From Clostridia bacterium (lineage in GTDB: Bacteria > Bacillota_A > Clostridia > Christensenellales > Aristaeellaceae), in NCBI GenBank assembly GCA_017530275.1, contig JAFXMP010000350.1, positions 1 to 64,000 on the forward strand: 64,000 nucleotides of DNA, read 5' to 3'. The stretch's first letter is position 1, and every line of letters begins with the position of its first letter. Of this stretch, positions 1-8,473 are shown in pieces. The translations under genes were made by a program, and so were the position numbers. The notes beneath the pieces were generated by a model. That model was not told where the DNA came from. It was given only the letters and a program-made list of their open reading frames with translations, and did no database searches.

Positions 1-271
1 CGTCGACAGTGATGAGGCAGGTTTCTTCATCGTCCGTCAGCACATACAGGTAACCTTCAGCAATCTCTTCTTCGGAAAGTTCAACGGCGTTCAGACCGTC
101 GGGCAGCCAGATGGCCAGGCCCAGTTCTTCCATGGCGTAGAAGCCGCCTTCAAGACCGGAAGCTTCGATCACGGCGGAAACGTCGTCCCAAGTGATCACG
201 TTTTCAGCCATCACGGCGAAGGGCATCACAGTAACGCACAGCAGCGCCAGCAGAGCGATCATTTTCTTCAT
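1..271 (-). CDS. secreted protein of unknown function, N-terminal part (runs off the window)
   Basis: Reading leftward from an ATG at 271 gives 90 residues with no stop before the window edge. The start is set by AAAGGAG eight bases upstream. Residues 1-22 (MKKMIALLALLCVTVMPFAV...) form a Sec signal peptide with a likely cut after the Ala-x-Ala-like MAE segment. The mature part is acidic (ELSEEEIAEG, TDDEE) and no known domain is recognised. Function unknown; probably exported. Confidence 0.75.
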   Translation of the reverse strand, partial: MKKMIALLALLCVTVMPFAVMAENVITWDDVSAVIEASGLEGGFYAMEELGLAIWLPDGLNAVELSEEEIAEGYLYVLTDDEETCLITVD

Positions 272-450
272 AGGTTCATTCTCCTTTCAGTTCGCCGCAT
301 TTTTGCGGCCATGGTATTATACAACGGATCATCGCCGTTGTACATAGCGGATTCGGCAATATTTTGGTAATCTTCTATTATTTTTCGCTTTTCCGAACAA
401 AAAACATTCCAATAAAGTTTTGCCTGGGGCTGGGCAAAAAGGAAAAGCTG

Positions 451-459
451 TGGTATACT
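451..459 (+). promoter_or_regulatory. extended -10 promoter before the FAD oxidoreductase pair
   Basis: TGGTATACT is an extended -10 element. The hexamer 17 bases upstream (TGGGCA) is a poor -35, as expected when TGn is present. It lies about 95 bases before the first oxidoreductase gene. The rest of the 284-base gap (272-555) shows nothing else recognisable. Confidence 0.55.
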
Positions 460-555
460 CACTATGAATAAATGGGCGTTTTGGACGCCGGGATAAAAAG
501 CGGATGAGCGAACGATAATTCTGTGAGCGCGTCCCAAAAAGGAGAGACAGAACGC

Positions 556-2016
556 ATGTATGATATTTTGATCATCGGCGCGGGCGTCGTGGGCTGTGCC
601 CTGGCCCGAAAGCTTTCCCGCTACGAGGGGAAGATCGCCGTGCTGGAGCGGGCGGAGGACGTGGCTGACGGCGCCAGCAAGGCCAACAGCGGCATCGTGC
701 ACGCGGGCTTTGACGCCAAGCCGGGCACAAAGAAAGCCTACTACAACGTAAAAGGCGCGAAGATGTACGGGAATCTGGCCCGCCAGCTGGGCGTGCCCTA
801 TGATCCCATCGGAGCGCTGGTGCTGGGCTTTTCGGAGGAGGACCGGGCGGCGCTTCAAAAGCTGTACGATCAGGGGCAGGTCAACGGCGTGGAGCAGCTG
901 CGCATCATCGAGCACGACGAGATCATGGCCCTGGAACCCAACACCAACCCGGACGCGGTGTGCGCCCTGTACGCTCCCACCAGCGCGGTGGTGAGCCCCT
1001 ACGAAATGACCTTGGCCCTCAGCTATCACGCGGCCCAGAACGGGGTGGAATTCATTTTCGACTGCCCGGTGGAAAAGATCTATGAAGATCATGACACCTG
1101 GCATGTGGATACCCCCAAGGGCACGTTTGAAGCCCGGGCTGTCATCAACTGTGCTGGCGTTGGCGCGGCGGAGCTGCACAACATGATTTCGGATCAGCCG
1201 GTGAAAATCATTCCCCGCCGGGGCGAATATTACCTGCTGGATTCCACCGTGAAATGTCCCTTCACCCGCACCATGTTCCAGGTGCCGAGCAAAATGGGCA
1301 AGGGCGTGCTGATTTCCCCCACGGCCCACGGCAACGCCCTTCTGGGCCCCTCCGCCGAGGACATCGGCGATCCCTACGACACCGCCACCACCCGGCAGGG
1401 CCTGGATTTTGTACTGGAGAAATGCCGACTGACCTGGCCCAAGGTGAACACCCGCCCGGTGATCACCACCTTCTCCGGAGTGCGCGCCCATCCCGCTACC
1501 GACGATTTCATCATCGGTCCGGTGCACGGCGCGCCGGACAACGCCTTTGAAGCCATCGGCATCGAAAGCCCCGGCCTCACCGCCGCCCCGGCCATCGCCG
1601 AGGAATTAGGCGAAATGGTGGCCGAGCATTTGAAGCTGCCCGCCGCCCGGATGGTAAAGGCTCCCGAACCGCTGCTCAAACCCTTCGCCGCCATGACGGA
1701 AAAAGAACGGGCCGCCGCCTGCAAAGAGAACCCGGACTACGGCCGCATCGTGTGCCGGTGCGAGGTGATCACCGAAGCGGAGATTCGGGACGCCATCCGC
1801 CGTCCCGTAGGCGCAAAGTCCATCGACGGGGTAAAGCGCCGCACAAGGGCGGGCATGGGCCGGTGCCAGGGCGGGTTCTGCTCCCCCCGGGTCATGGAAA
1901 TCCTGTGCGAGGAACTGAAATGTTCGCCCCTGGACATCACCAAATGCGGCGGGGAAAGCAGGCTGCTGATCGGCACCCTGGACGATATCGCAAAGGAGGC
2001 GCGGGGCCATGAGTGA
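556..2016 (+). CDS. GlpA-like FAD-dependent oxidoreductase with C-terminal BFD-like [2Fe-2S] domain
   Basis: A 486-residue flavoprotein. The N-terminal Rossmann motif GAGVVG is at residues 8-13, followed by a DAO-type fold. The C-terminus has a bacterioferritin-ferredoxin-like domain with four cysteines (C400, C402, C437, C442). This architecture matches GlpA-type anaerobic glycerol-3-phosphate dehydrogenase subunits and related 2-hydroxyacid oxidoreductases. The ATG at 556 is preferred over an upstream in-frame GTG (523) because AGGAGAG lies 9 bases before it. The gene overlaps the next by 8 bases, so the two are translationally coupled. Substrate is not certain: glycerol-3-phosphate is likeliest from the family. 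A third, DUF1667-type small subunit often found in such operons is not present here. Confidence 0.85.
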   Translation: MYDILIIGAGVVGCALARKLSRYEGKIAVLERAEDVADGASKANSGIVHAGFDAKPGTKKAYYNVKGAKMYGNLARQLGVPYDPIGALVLGFSEEDRAALQKLYDQGQVNGVEQLRIIEHDEIMALEPNTNPDAVCALYAPTSAVVSPYEMTLALSYHAAQNGVEFIFDCPVEKIYEDHDTWHVDTPKGTFEARAVINCAGVGAAELHNMISDQPVKIIPRRGEYYLLDSTVKCPFTRTMFQVPSKMGKGVLISPTAHGNALLGPSAEDIGDPYDTATTRQGLDFVLEKCRLTWPKVNTRPVITTFSGVRAHPATDDFIIGPVHGAPDNAFEAIGIESPGLTAAPAIAEELGEMVAEHLKLPAARMVKAPEPLLKPFAAMTEKERAAACKENPDYGRIVCRCEVITEAEIRDAIRRPVGAKSIDGVKRRTRAGMGRCQGGFCSPRVMEILCEELKCSPLDITKCGGESRLLIGTLDDIAKEARGHE

Positions 2017-3289
2017 AAACAACATCAAGGTGGACGTTCTGGTCATCGGCGCAGGTCCGGCGGGCCTGGCCGCCGCCATCGCGGCGAAAAAAGCGGGCGT
2101 TGACAATCTGATCGTGCTGGAGCGGGAGGATCATCCCGGCGGCATCCTGCGCCAATGCATCCATAACGGCTTTGGCCTGCACCGCTTCAAGGAAGAGCTG
2201 ACCGGCCCCGAATACGCCCAGCGGGATATTAATACCGCCCAGGAAATGAACATCGATATCCGCACCGGCGTCACCGTGCTGTCCGTAAGCAAGGATAAGC
2301 GGGTCACCGCCGTGAGCAGGGAAAACGGCCTGCAAATCTTTGAAGCAAAATCCATCGTGCTGGCCATGGGCTGCCGGGAGCGTCCCAGAGGGGCTCTCGC
2401 CATCCCCGGCACCCGCTGCGCGGGCATTTACAGCGCGGGAACGGCCCAGAAATTCGTGAACCTGGAAGGCTACATGCCGGGCCGCCGGGTGGTGATCTTA
2501 GGCAGCGGCGACATCGGCCTGATCATGGCCCGCCGCATGACGCTCCAAGGCGCGAAAGTGCTGGCCTGCGTGGAACTCATGCCCTATTCCAGCGGCCTGA
2601 ACCGCAACATCGTGCAGTGTTTGCAGGACTACAACATTCCCTTGTACCTGTCCCACACCGTCATCGACATTCAGGGCAAGGAGCGGCTTTCCGGCGTGAC
2701 CGTAGCGAAAGTGGACGAGAACCGCCGCCCCATCCCCGGCACGGAAATGCAATTTGAATGCGACACGCTGCTGCTCTCCGTGGGTCTGATCCCCGAAAAC
2801 GAGCTGTCCGCGGGCGCGGGCGTGGCGCTGTCCCCCGTCACCAGCGGCGCGGTGGTCAGCGATACCCTGGAAACCAGCATTCCCGGCATGTTCGCCTGCG
2901 GAAACGTGCTGCATGTGCACGACCTGGTGGACCACGTGAGCAACGAATCCTTCCGGGCAGGTGAAATGGCCGCCCGCTACGCCAAGGGTGAGCGCCGCAC
3001 GGGCAGGGAAATCCCCGTCAAGGACGGCAAGGGCGTGCGCGGCGTGGTGCCCCAGAAGCTGCTGCTCTCCGACGATTGCCAGGGCGTCGATCTCATGTTC
3101 CGCCCCGATCAGGTGTACCGGGATCATTATCTCACCGTGTACGCTGACGGAAAAGTGCTGTCTTCCGTAAAAAAGATGATCCTCACCCCCGGCGAAATGG
3201 TGGTGCAGCCCCTGAACGAAAAAGCGCTGGCCGCCTGTCAGGAAGCCAGCGAAATCACCGTGGCAATCACGGCGGAAAAAGCTGTATAA
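2009..3289 (+). CDS. GlpB-like NAD(P)/FAD-dependent oxidoreductase
   Basis: A 426-residue pyridine-nucleotide-disulfide-type flavoprotein. The FAD-binding GAGPAGLAAA motif is near residues 14-23. The family-typical GGILRQCIHNGFG segment is near residues 44-56, and a second nucleotide-binding GSGDIGL is near 170. It starts inside the preceding gene (ATGAGTGA overlap) with AAAGGAGG nine bases upstream. In Clostridia this protein usually follows a GlpA/LhgO-type partner and the pair oxidises a small hydroxyacid or glycerol-3-phosphate, passing electrons to a quinone or another carrier. That role is inferred from family and coupling; the electron acceptor cannot be read from the sequence. Confidence 0.82.
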   Translation: MSENNIKVDVLVIGAGPAGLAAAIAAKKAGVDNLIVLEREDHPGGILRQCIHNGFGLHRFKEELTGPEYAQRDINTAQEMNIDIRTGVTVLSVSKDKRVTAVSRENGLQIFEAKSIVLAMGCRERPRGALAIPGTRCAGIYSAGTAQKFVNLEGYMPGRRVVILGSGDIGLIMARRMTLQGAKVLACVELMPYSSGLNRNIVQCLQDYNIPLYLSHTVIDIQGKERLSGVTVAKVDENRRPIPGTEMQFECDTLLLSVGLIPENELSAGAGVALSPVTSGAVVSDTLETSIPGMFACGNVLHVHDLVDHVSNESFRAGEMAARYAKGERRTGREIPVKDGKGVRGVVPQKLLLSDDCQGVDLMFRPDQVYRDHYLTVYADGKVLSSVKKMILTPGEMVVQPLNEKALAACQEASEITVAITAEKAV

Positions 3290-3305
3290 GGCCATATTCT
3301 ATAGA

Positions 3306-3333
3306 AAAGCGCGTTCCGGCGAACGCGCTTTTT
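3306..3333 (+). terminator. intrinsic terminator of the FAD oxidoreductase operon
   Basis: AAGCGCGTTC and GAACGCGCTT pair around a 4-base loop, followed by a T run, 17 bases after the stop codon. Confidence 0.85.
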
Positions 3334-3367
3334 GCTTGCGGGAAGATAAGGGGGAAGCGGTTAGTGA

Positions 3368-3838
3368 TCAGTGGTTAGCGACGTCCTGACATAAAACACT
3401 AACCATGGTTCCCGCGATCTTTCTTTGGGCTTCCGCAAACAGCACGGGCGTAACGAACGGATAGGTCAGGTGATCCGGCAGCGCGTCAAACATTTCGATT
3501 TTGCTCATTTCGTTGGGCGGCAGTTCTCCCAAATGACGAATCAAAGCGGCATACACCCGGCCATTGGAGGAGCCTTCCGAATCGAAAGCAAAGTAGTCGC
3601 ATACGGGAATCAGTTCAGCGTCCTTCACGCCGCTTTCTTCATACAGCTCCCGCCGGGCCGCCTGCTCCGGCGTTTCGTTTTTCTCGATGTGCCCGCCCTG
3701 GGTCTCCCAGGATCGATGCCCGCTGTGGTAGCTCAAAAGATACCGGCCCTGATAGAAGGAGCAGACCACGACGAACCGAAGCGGCGTCAGCGTGCCAAAG
3801 GGATGAACCACGCATTGCAGCTCATGATGTCCCGTCAA
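3368..3838 (-). CDS. NUDIX hydrolase
   Basis: A 156-residue protein with a complete Nudix box G-x5-E-x7-R-E-L-x-E-E-S-G-V near residues 48-70. Family members hydrolyse nucleoside-diphosphate-linked compounds; the substrate is open. The start is a TTG at 3838, chosen because GGAGG lies 11 bases upstream and no in-frame ATG fits. It follows the esterase-like gene by 16 bases, so the two are cotranscribed. Confidence 0.85.
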   Translation of the reverse strand: MTGHHELQCVVHPFGTLTPLRFVVVCSFYQGRYLLSYHSGHRSWETQGGHIEKNETPEQAARRELYEESGVKDAELIPVCDYFAFDSEGSSNGRVYAALIRHLGELPPNEMSKIEMFDALPDHLTYPFVTPVLFAEAQRKIAGTMVSVLCQDVANH

Positions 3839-3854
3839 ACTGTTTTCTTCCTCC

Positions 3855-4595
3855 TTATATACGGGCTTTGATCCATTGCTGCACGGAGGCGGTCACCTGA
3901 TCCAAATGGAAACCGTAGCAATGGTCGTCCCCTTTGATGATGGCCAACTGCGCATTGGCATAACGGGCGGCGGCGTCGATAGAGCACTGCACGGGAACCG
4001 CCCCGTCATTGTCCCCATGCACCAGCAGCACCGGCCCCTGGTAGCGGTCAACGGCTTCCTCCACATGGATAGTTTGGGCCACGCGGATGTAATTGCCACC
4101 CAGGGTTTTGCCGTTCCAGGCGGGAATTTCCTCCGGAATGCGTTCAGGATCGAAGGGATAGCCCAGCAGATTGCCTTTCCGCGCCAGATCGGGGATCATG
4201 TTGGCGGGGGAAAGGGCGATCAGCCCCTTGATCACGTCCCGCTCCATGGCCGCGGCCAGAATGGCGGTCAGGCCGCCCTGGGAATGCCCGCACAGGTAAA
4301 GATCCCCGGCAAAGGGCAGCGCTTTGGCGTAATCGATCAGGGCCAGGGCGTTGTTCAGCCATTTGTACAGGTTATGGTCGTGAAACGCGCCGCCGCTTTC
4401 CCCGTGGCCGTACATGTCCGCCCGCAGGGTCACGCAGCCCGCTTCCAGCAGCGCCCGGTTCACGGCCAGTAAATGCGGTTCGTCCTTGTGCCCGGTGAAG
4501 CCGTGAATGATCACCACAACGGGCATTTCCTTTTTTTGATTTACGGGCATTTCCAGCTTCGCGCTCAGGCGGATGCCGTCGTCCAGGATGTACAT
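3855..4595 (-). CDS. alpha/beta hydrolase of the feruloyl/cinnamoyl esterase (Est1E/LJ0536-like) group
   Basis: A 246-residue serine hydrolase. It has the oxyanion HGFTGH near residue 31, nucleophile elbow GHSQGG near 103-108, acid Asp in HGDNDGAVP near 195, and catalytic His in GDDHCYG near 224. The lid segment with DPERIPEEIP followed by TLGGNYIRVAQ closely resembles cinnamoyl esterases of rumen and gut bacteria, which release ferulate or p-coumarate from plant cell-wall arabinoxylan. No signal peptide, so it acts inside the cell on imported esters. AAGGAGGAAAT precedes the ATG. First gene of a two-gene operon with the NUDIX protein. Exact substrate is inferred. Confidence 0.8.
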   Translation of the reverse strand: MYILDDGIRLSAKLEMPVNQKKEMPVVVIIHGFTGHKDEPHLLAVNRALLEAGCVTLRADMYGHGESGGAFHDHNLYKWLNNALALIDYAKALPFAGDLYLCGHSQGGLTAILAAAMERDVIKGLIALSPANMIPDLARKGNLLGYPFDPERIPEEIPAWNGKTLGGNYIRVAQTIHVEEAVDRYQGPVLLVHGDNDGAVPVQCSIDAAARYANAQLAIIKGDDHCYGFHLDQVTASVQQWIKARI

Positions 4596-4815
4596 TCGAT
4601 ATTTCCTCCTTCGCTTGATCCAATTTCAAGGGCTTGTATCTTTCAGCCGTTTGCTGTGCGGTTGTTTTCATTTCTCATATTACCCCTTTCTTCCGCCGCC
4701 GTCAAGCCTGCCCCAAATGGCAGGCGAAGCTTACGCATGAATGAAAAACCGGGAACTGGAATAAATATTTCTTCAAATCTGGTCTGGCGCAAATATAGAA
4801 AAATGAGGCAATTTA

Positions 4816-4824
4816 TGCTACAAT
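4816..4824 (+). promoter_or_regulatory. extended -10 promoter of the EAL gene
   Basis: TGCTACAAT is an extended -10 element 86 bases before the EAL start codon; the -35 region is weak. The 314-base gap 4596-4909 separates divergent genes and holds nothing else that can be named. Confidence 0.5.
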
Positions 4825-4909
4825 ATAAAGAAGGGCAGTTTTTGTGCGCCTTTTCCACAGGATTTGAACGAAAAAAATGGTGCTTTGATCACAAGGGGTG
4901 TCCTGACCA

Positions 4910-6820
4910 ATGATCCATCAATTACAATTTGCAGGCTATTCTCCGATTGGAGACCTTACGGCTGTAGCCGTCTGCTTTGTGATGCTCATCCTGATTTATT
5001 TTTCCTATACCAATAAAACCCGCAGTTTTCACGTTTTTCTTTCCCTGATCGGGCTGATCATCGCCGCGGCCCTTATGAACGTATTCACCTACACCGTTGC
5101 AGTCAGCGGAGGGCAAATGGCGCTCGCAGGCGGGCTGCGGGGCGCGTATCATTGCCTGCTGTACATGACTTTTTTGCATTTTGTGATCTATATCGCCGCC
5201 ACCGCCCGGGTGGACAAGCCAGAAAGGACCGTTTATCTGACGATCGCCGTGCTGCTGTTCGCCGCGGTGTCGGCGATAGAAATGTATTTTGCCTTGATTG
5301 AAGGCGATCTGCACATTTCAGAGGCCGGAGAGATATTGTATCAAGGCCGGAACATTTTCATGTACGGGTATCTGAGCTTTATCGCCCTGATCATCGTGAT
5401 GCTGGTGCGGGTGCGCAACCGGCTGTTCCGGCGGGTGATGCTGGGCTTTTACAGCAGCATGGCCGTTTCCTTTGCAATACTGGCGCTGCAGCAGCTGCAC
5501 GGTCAGATATCCTATACGGTGAGCACCTTCCTTTTTCCGGTCATCGCCATGTTTTACGTCATGCATTCCACGCCCTACGACGCCATGCTGGGAGCCATCG
5601 ACAGCAGCGCCTTGGGCAATATGGTGCGCTACGCCTATGAACGGAAAAAGGATTTCATTTTCATGAGTCTGTACCTGCGGCAGTTTCACGAGGAGAGCAA
5701 GCCCTTTCCCGAGGAACTGCAGGCTACGATCAGACGTTTCAGCACCGATTTTTTCCGAGGCGCGGTCATGTTTCAGGTGGATAACGGCTACGAGATACTT
5801 TTGGCTCCCATCAGCCGCAACCCGGATTATGAAGATCGTATCCGCAGCATTCTGTTCGCTTTTCAAAAGGAGTACCAGTATTACAAATACGATTATAAGA
5901 TCGTGTTCGGGGAATCCATGCCGGAAATCAGCCAGAAAAACGAATATGTCAGCTTCGTACAGTATCTCCAACAGCGCATGCCGGAAAACAGTGTGCACAG
6001 GGTGGGGACGGATGATGTGAAGCAGTTCGGCGAGTATGAGCTCCTCCAGAAGGAACTGGAAAACATCCACGAAAAGCACGATCTGGACGATTCCCGGGTG
6101 CTGGTATACTGCCAGCCGGTGCTGAACCTGAAAACCCGCAAGTATGATACCGCCGAAGCCCTCATGCGGCTGCAATTACCCAACGGGAGCATGGAATTCC
6201 CGGAACGGTTCATTCACCTGGCGGAGGAAAGCGGCGTCATCCACACCCTGACGCAGATCATCCTGCACAAAACCTGCCTGCAAATCAGAAAGCTGCTCGC
6301 GGAGGGCTATCGCTTCGCCCGGATGTCGGTAAACGTGTCCGTGCTGGAGTTGAAGGACGATCAATTCTGCCCGGACATCATCCAGATCATCAACCAGTGC
6401 GGCGTACCCTGCGAAAAAATCGCCGTCGAACTCACCGAATCCCGCACCGACGACGATTTTATCCTTATGAAGAGCAAAATCAGCGAACTAAGGGAACAGG
6501 GCATCAAGATTTATTTAGACGATTTCGGCACCGGCTATACGAACATGAAAAGGATCATGGAGATTCCTTTTGACATCATCAAGTTTGACCGGTCCATGGT
6601 GCTTGCCAGCGGGACCAGTGAGCGCAGCGGAAAGCTGGTGGAAGGTCTGGCCGGCGTGTTTTCCGATCTGCAATATTCCGTACTGTACGAGGGCGTGGAA
6701 AACGAATCGGACGAAAAAATGTGCAGCGAAATGTTCGCCTCCTATCTGCAAGGGTATAAGTATTCCTGCCCCATTCCAATGGACCAGCTGAGCGAGTACT
6801 TTGAAAAATGTGCATCCTGA
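4910..6820 (+). CDS. membrane EAL-domain c-di-GMP phosphodiesterase with degenerate GGDEF domain
   Basis: A 636-residue protein. About seven hydrophobic helices fill residues 12-220, a 7TM-type sensor region. A linker with a GGDEF-like fold lacking the signature follows (about 230-385). The EAL domain covers about 390-630. Catalytic features are intact: E416-A-L, Asn in VNVSV, Glu in ELTES, D537-D538 (LDDFGTG), Lys in IIKFDRSM, Glu in YEGVE, and Gln in LQGYKYSCP. It is therefore predicted to hydrolyse c-di-GMP, tuned by the membrane sensor. The next gene, 48 bases downstream, is a diguanylate cyclase, so opposing enzymes are probably cotranscribed. Confidence 0.87.
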   Translation: MIHQLQFAGYSPIGDLTAVAVCFVMLILIYFSYTNKTRSFHVFLSLIGLIIAAALMNVFTYTVAVSGGQMALAGGLRGAYHCLLYMTFLHFVIYIAATARVDKPERTVYLTIAVLLFAAVSAIEMYFALIEGDLHISEAGEILYQGRNIFMYGYLSFIALIIVMLVRVRNRLFRRVMLGFYSSMAVSFAILALQQLHGQISYTVSTFLFPVIAMFYVMHSTPYDAMLGAIDSSALGNMVRYAYERKKDFIFMSLYLRQFHEESKPFPEELQATIRRFSTDFFRGAVMFQVDNGYEILLAPISRNPDYEDRIRSILFAFQKEYQYYKYDYKIVFGESMPEISQKNEYVSFVQYLQQRMPENSVHRVGTDDVKQFGEYELLQKELENIHEKHDLDDSRVLVYCQPVLNLKTRKYDTAEALMRLQLPNGSMEFPERFIHLAEESGVIHTLTQIILHKTCLQIRKLLAEGYRFARMSVNVSVLELKDDQFCPDIIQIINQCGVPCEKIAVELTESRTDDDFILMKSKISELREQGIKIYLDDFGTGYTNMKRIMEIPFDIIKFDRSMVLASGTSERSGKLVEGLAGVFSDLQYSVLYEGVENESDEKMCSEMFASYLQGYKYSCPIPMDQLSEYFEKCAS

Positions 6821-6868
6821 CGGAAGCTGGATAATTGCTTTTGGCAATAGCGCAAGGGGGATTGACGC

Positions 6869-8218
6869 TTGAAGAAGATCAGCAAAAAAAATAAAACGGG
6901 TATTTCGGTCCACGCGTTTGTGCTGCCTTTGGTGATCGTGCTGGCGATGCTGCACGTGGCGGTCATTGGCTTGTTTTTTTCCATCAGCAAACAAAGTAAC
7001 CGCCTGTCCACCATTATGCGCAGCGCCGGCACGTACACCCAGGACGCCACCTCCCTCCAGGCGGGATCCAGCGTGCTGTCTGAAACAGCCAGCACCTATG
7101 TGCTCATGCCCATCCTGGAAAACAGGGAGGCGAACGTGGGCACCCTGAACGCCTACGCTAACGAGCTTGCCATGGATCGGCGGGGCGATCAGGTAATAGC
7201 CCGGTTCCAGGAATACAATGTGAGCGCGGAAGCGAAAGCCCTGCTTGCCCAGGCAGCAGACAGCGCCAATCAGTTGCTGGAGGCCCAACTGCACGCCTTG
7301 GCCCTGGTCAACGCCGTATATCCCATCCCCCAGACCCCGCCGCTGACGAACATCCCCCTGCCGGAGCTGACGGCGGAGGAAGCGGCCATGCCGGACGGGC
7401 AGAAGCTTTCCGTCGCCAAGGGGCTGGTGCTGGGGTCGGCATACGGGCAGAACAAATACGCCGTTTCCCAGGGCGTGAACGGCTGTGTGGGCCTGATCCA
7501 GCAGCAGTCCGCCCAGGAATCCGCCCAGGCGGGCCAGCGCATCGGCTTGCTGCGGACGATGATGTGGGTGGCCACCCTGTCCATCATGGTGATCCTGATT
7601 GGCGCGTTCATCGTTCTGTATCTCAAGATCATGCAGCCTCTGGGCCGGTTTGAGCAGCTGATCCCACAGGATCAGCCCCTGGACGAAAAGAAGGGCTTCC
7701 GGGAAGTGCGACTGGTGGCACGGGCGTACAACGAGGTGCTCAAACGCCGGAACGACCTGGACCAGATCCTGCGCTCCGCCGCGGAAACCGACGCCCTGAC
7801 AAACCTGCCCAACCGCTACCGGTTCGAGCAGTATCTGGTGGAAGCCCAGGACAGCGGCAGTTCCATGGCGGTGATGCTGTTCGACGTGAACTTCTTAAAG
7901 CGCACCAACGATACCCAGGGCCATTTGGCGGGAGATCAGCTGATCCGCCACGCGGCGGACTGCATTTCCTCCTGCTTCGGGGAAAACTGCTTCCGCTTTG
8001 GCGGGGACGAATTCGCCGCCATCGTGACGGACTGTACTCTGGATTCCATCCGCGGCATGGTGCGCCGGTTTGAGGAAAAGGAAAAAATGGAAGGCATGAG
8101 CATTTCCCTGGGCTACGCCTATACCGACGATATCGGCAAAACCACCATAAAGAACCTGCTGGACGAGGCAGACAGGTATATGTACGCGCAGAAGAAGATC
8201 GTGCATGAACAGAGCTGA
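6869..8218 (+). CDS. membrane diguanylate cyclase (GGDEF)
   Basis: A 449-residue protein. A TM helix lies at about residues 14-37, then an extracytoplasmic alpha-helical sensor of about 190 residues, a second TM near 230-252, a HAMP-like linker, and a GGDEF domain from about 310. The active-site signature F-GGDEF is at 378-382 and the substrate motif DALTNLPNR is intact, so it should make c-di-GMP. No RxxD inhibitory site is evident. The start is a TTG at 6869, eight bases after AAGGGGG. It sits behind the EAL gene with a 48-base gap. Confidence 0.85.
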   Translation: MKKISKKNKTGISVHAFVLPLVIVLAMLHVAVIGLFFSISKQSNRLSTIMRSAGTYTQDATSLQAGSSVLSETASTYVLMPILENREANVGTLNAYANELAMDRRGDQVIARFQEYNVSAEAKALLAQAADSANQLLEAQLHALALVNAVYPIPQTPPLTNIPLPELTAEEAAMPDGQKLSVAKGLVLGSAYGQNKYAVSQGVNGCVGLIQQQSAQESAQAGQRIGLLRTMMWVATLSIMVILIGAFIVLYLKIMQPLGRFEQLIPQDQPLDEKKGFREVRLVARAYNEVLKRRNDLDQILRSAAETDALTNLPNRYRFEQYLVEAQDSGSSMAVMLFDVNFLKRTNDTQGHLAGDQLIRHAADCISSCFGENCFRFGGDEFAAIVTDCTLDSIRGMVRRFEEKEKMEGMSISLGYAYTDDIGKTTIKNLLDEADRYMYAQKKIVHEQS

Positions 8219-8225
8219 CACAAAA

Positions 8226-8380
8226 GAGTGGAGAGCGGAGGACGGAGAGTTTAGAGTAGGGAGTTGAGAGTTGAGAGTTGAGATAATTATAGTTGACAAT
8301 GATGGGAACCCGATTATATCCACTATATAAATCTCAACTCTCAACTCCCAACTCTTTATTTTATTTTCCTCAACTCTTTT
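8226..8380. repeat. heptad-arm palindrome, copy R1
   Basis: The left arm is about eight 7-bp units (GAGTGGA, GAGCGGA ... GAGTTGA x3). The right arm is the complement (TCTCAACTCTCAACTCCC and further units). The core between them contains ACTATATAA. It begins 7 bases after the GGDEF stop codon. The rest of the gap up to 8473 is T-rich and has only the GGAGG of the next gene. Confidence 0.85.
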
Positions 8381-8473
8381 TTATTTTCTTTTTTTCGCCG
8401 ACAGGACAATGGGTTTTCGCGCCGAATAGGGAATTTGGTTATTTTCGGAAACAAAGGATAGGAGGATTTTCCC

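Noticed and set aside
268..1527. 419-codon minus-strand frame opposite the GlpA-like gene
   Set aside because: It is antisense to a well-supported flavoprotein, has no family resemblance and its composition is that of a complementary-strand shadow.
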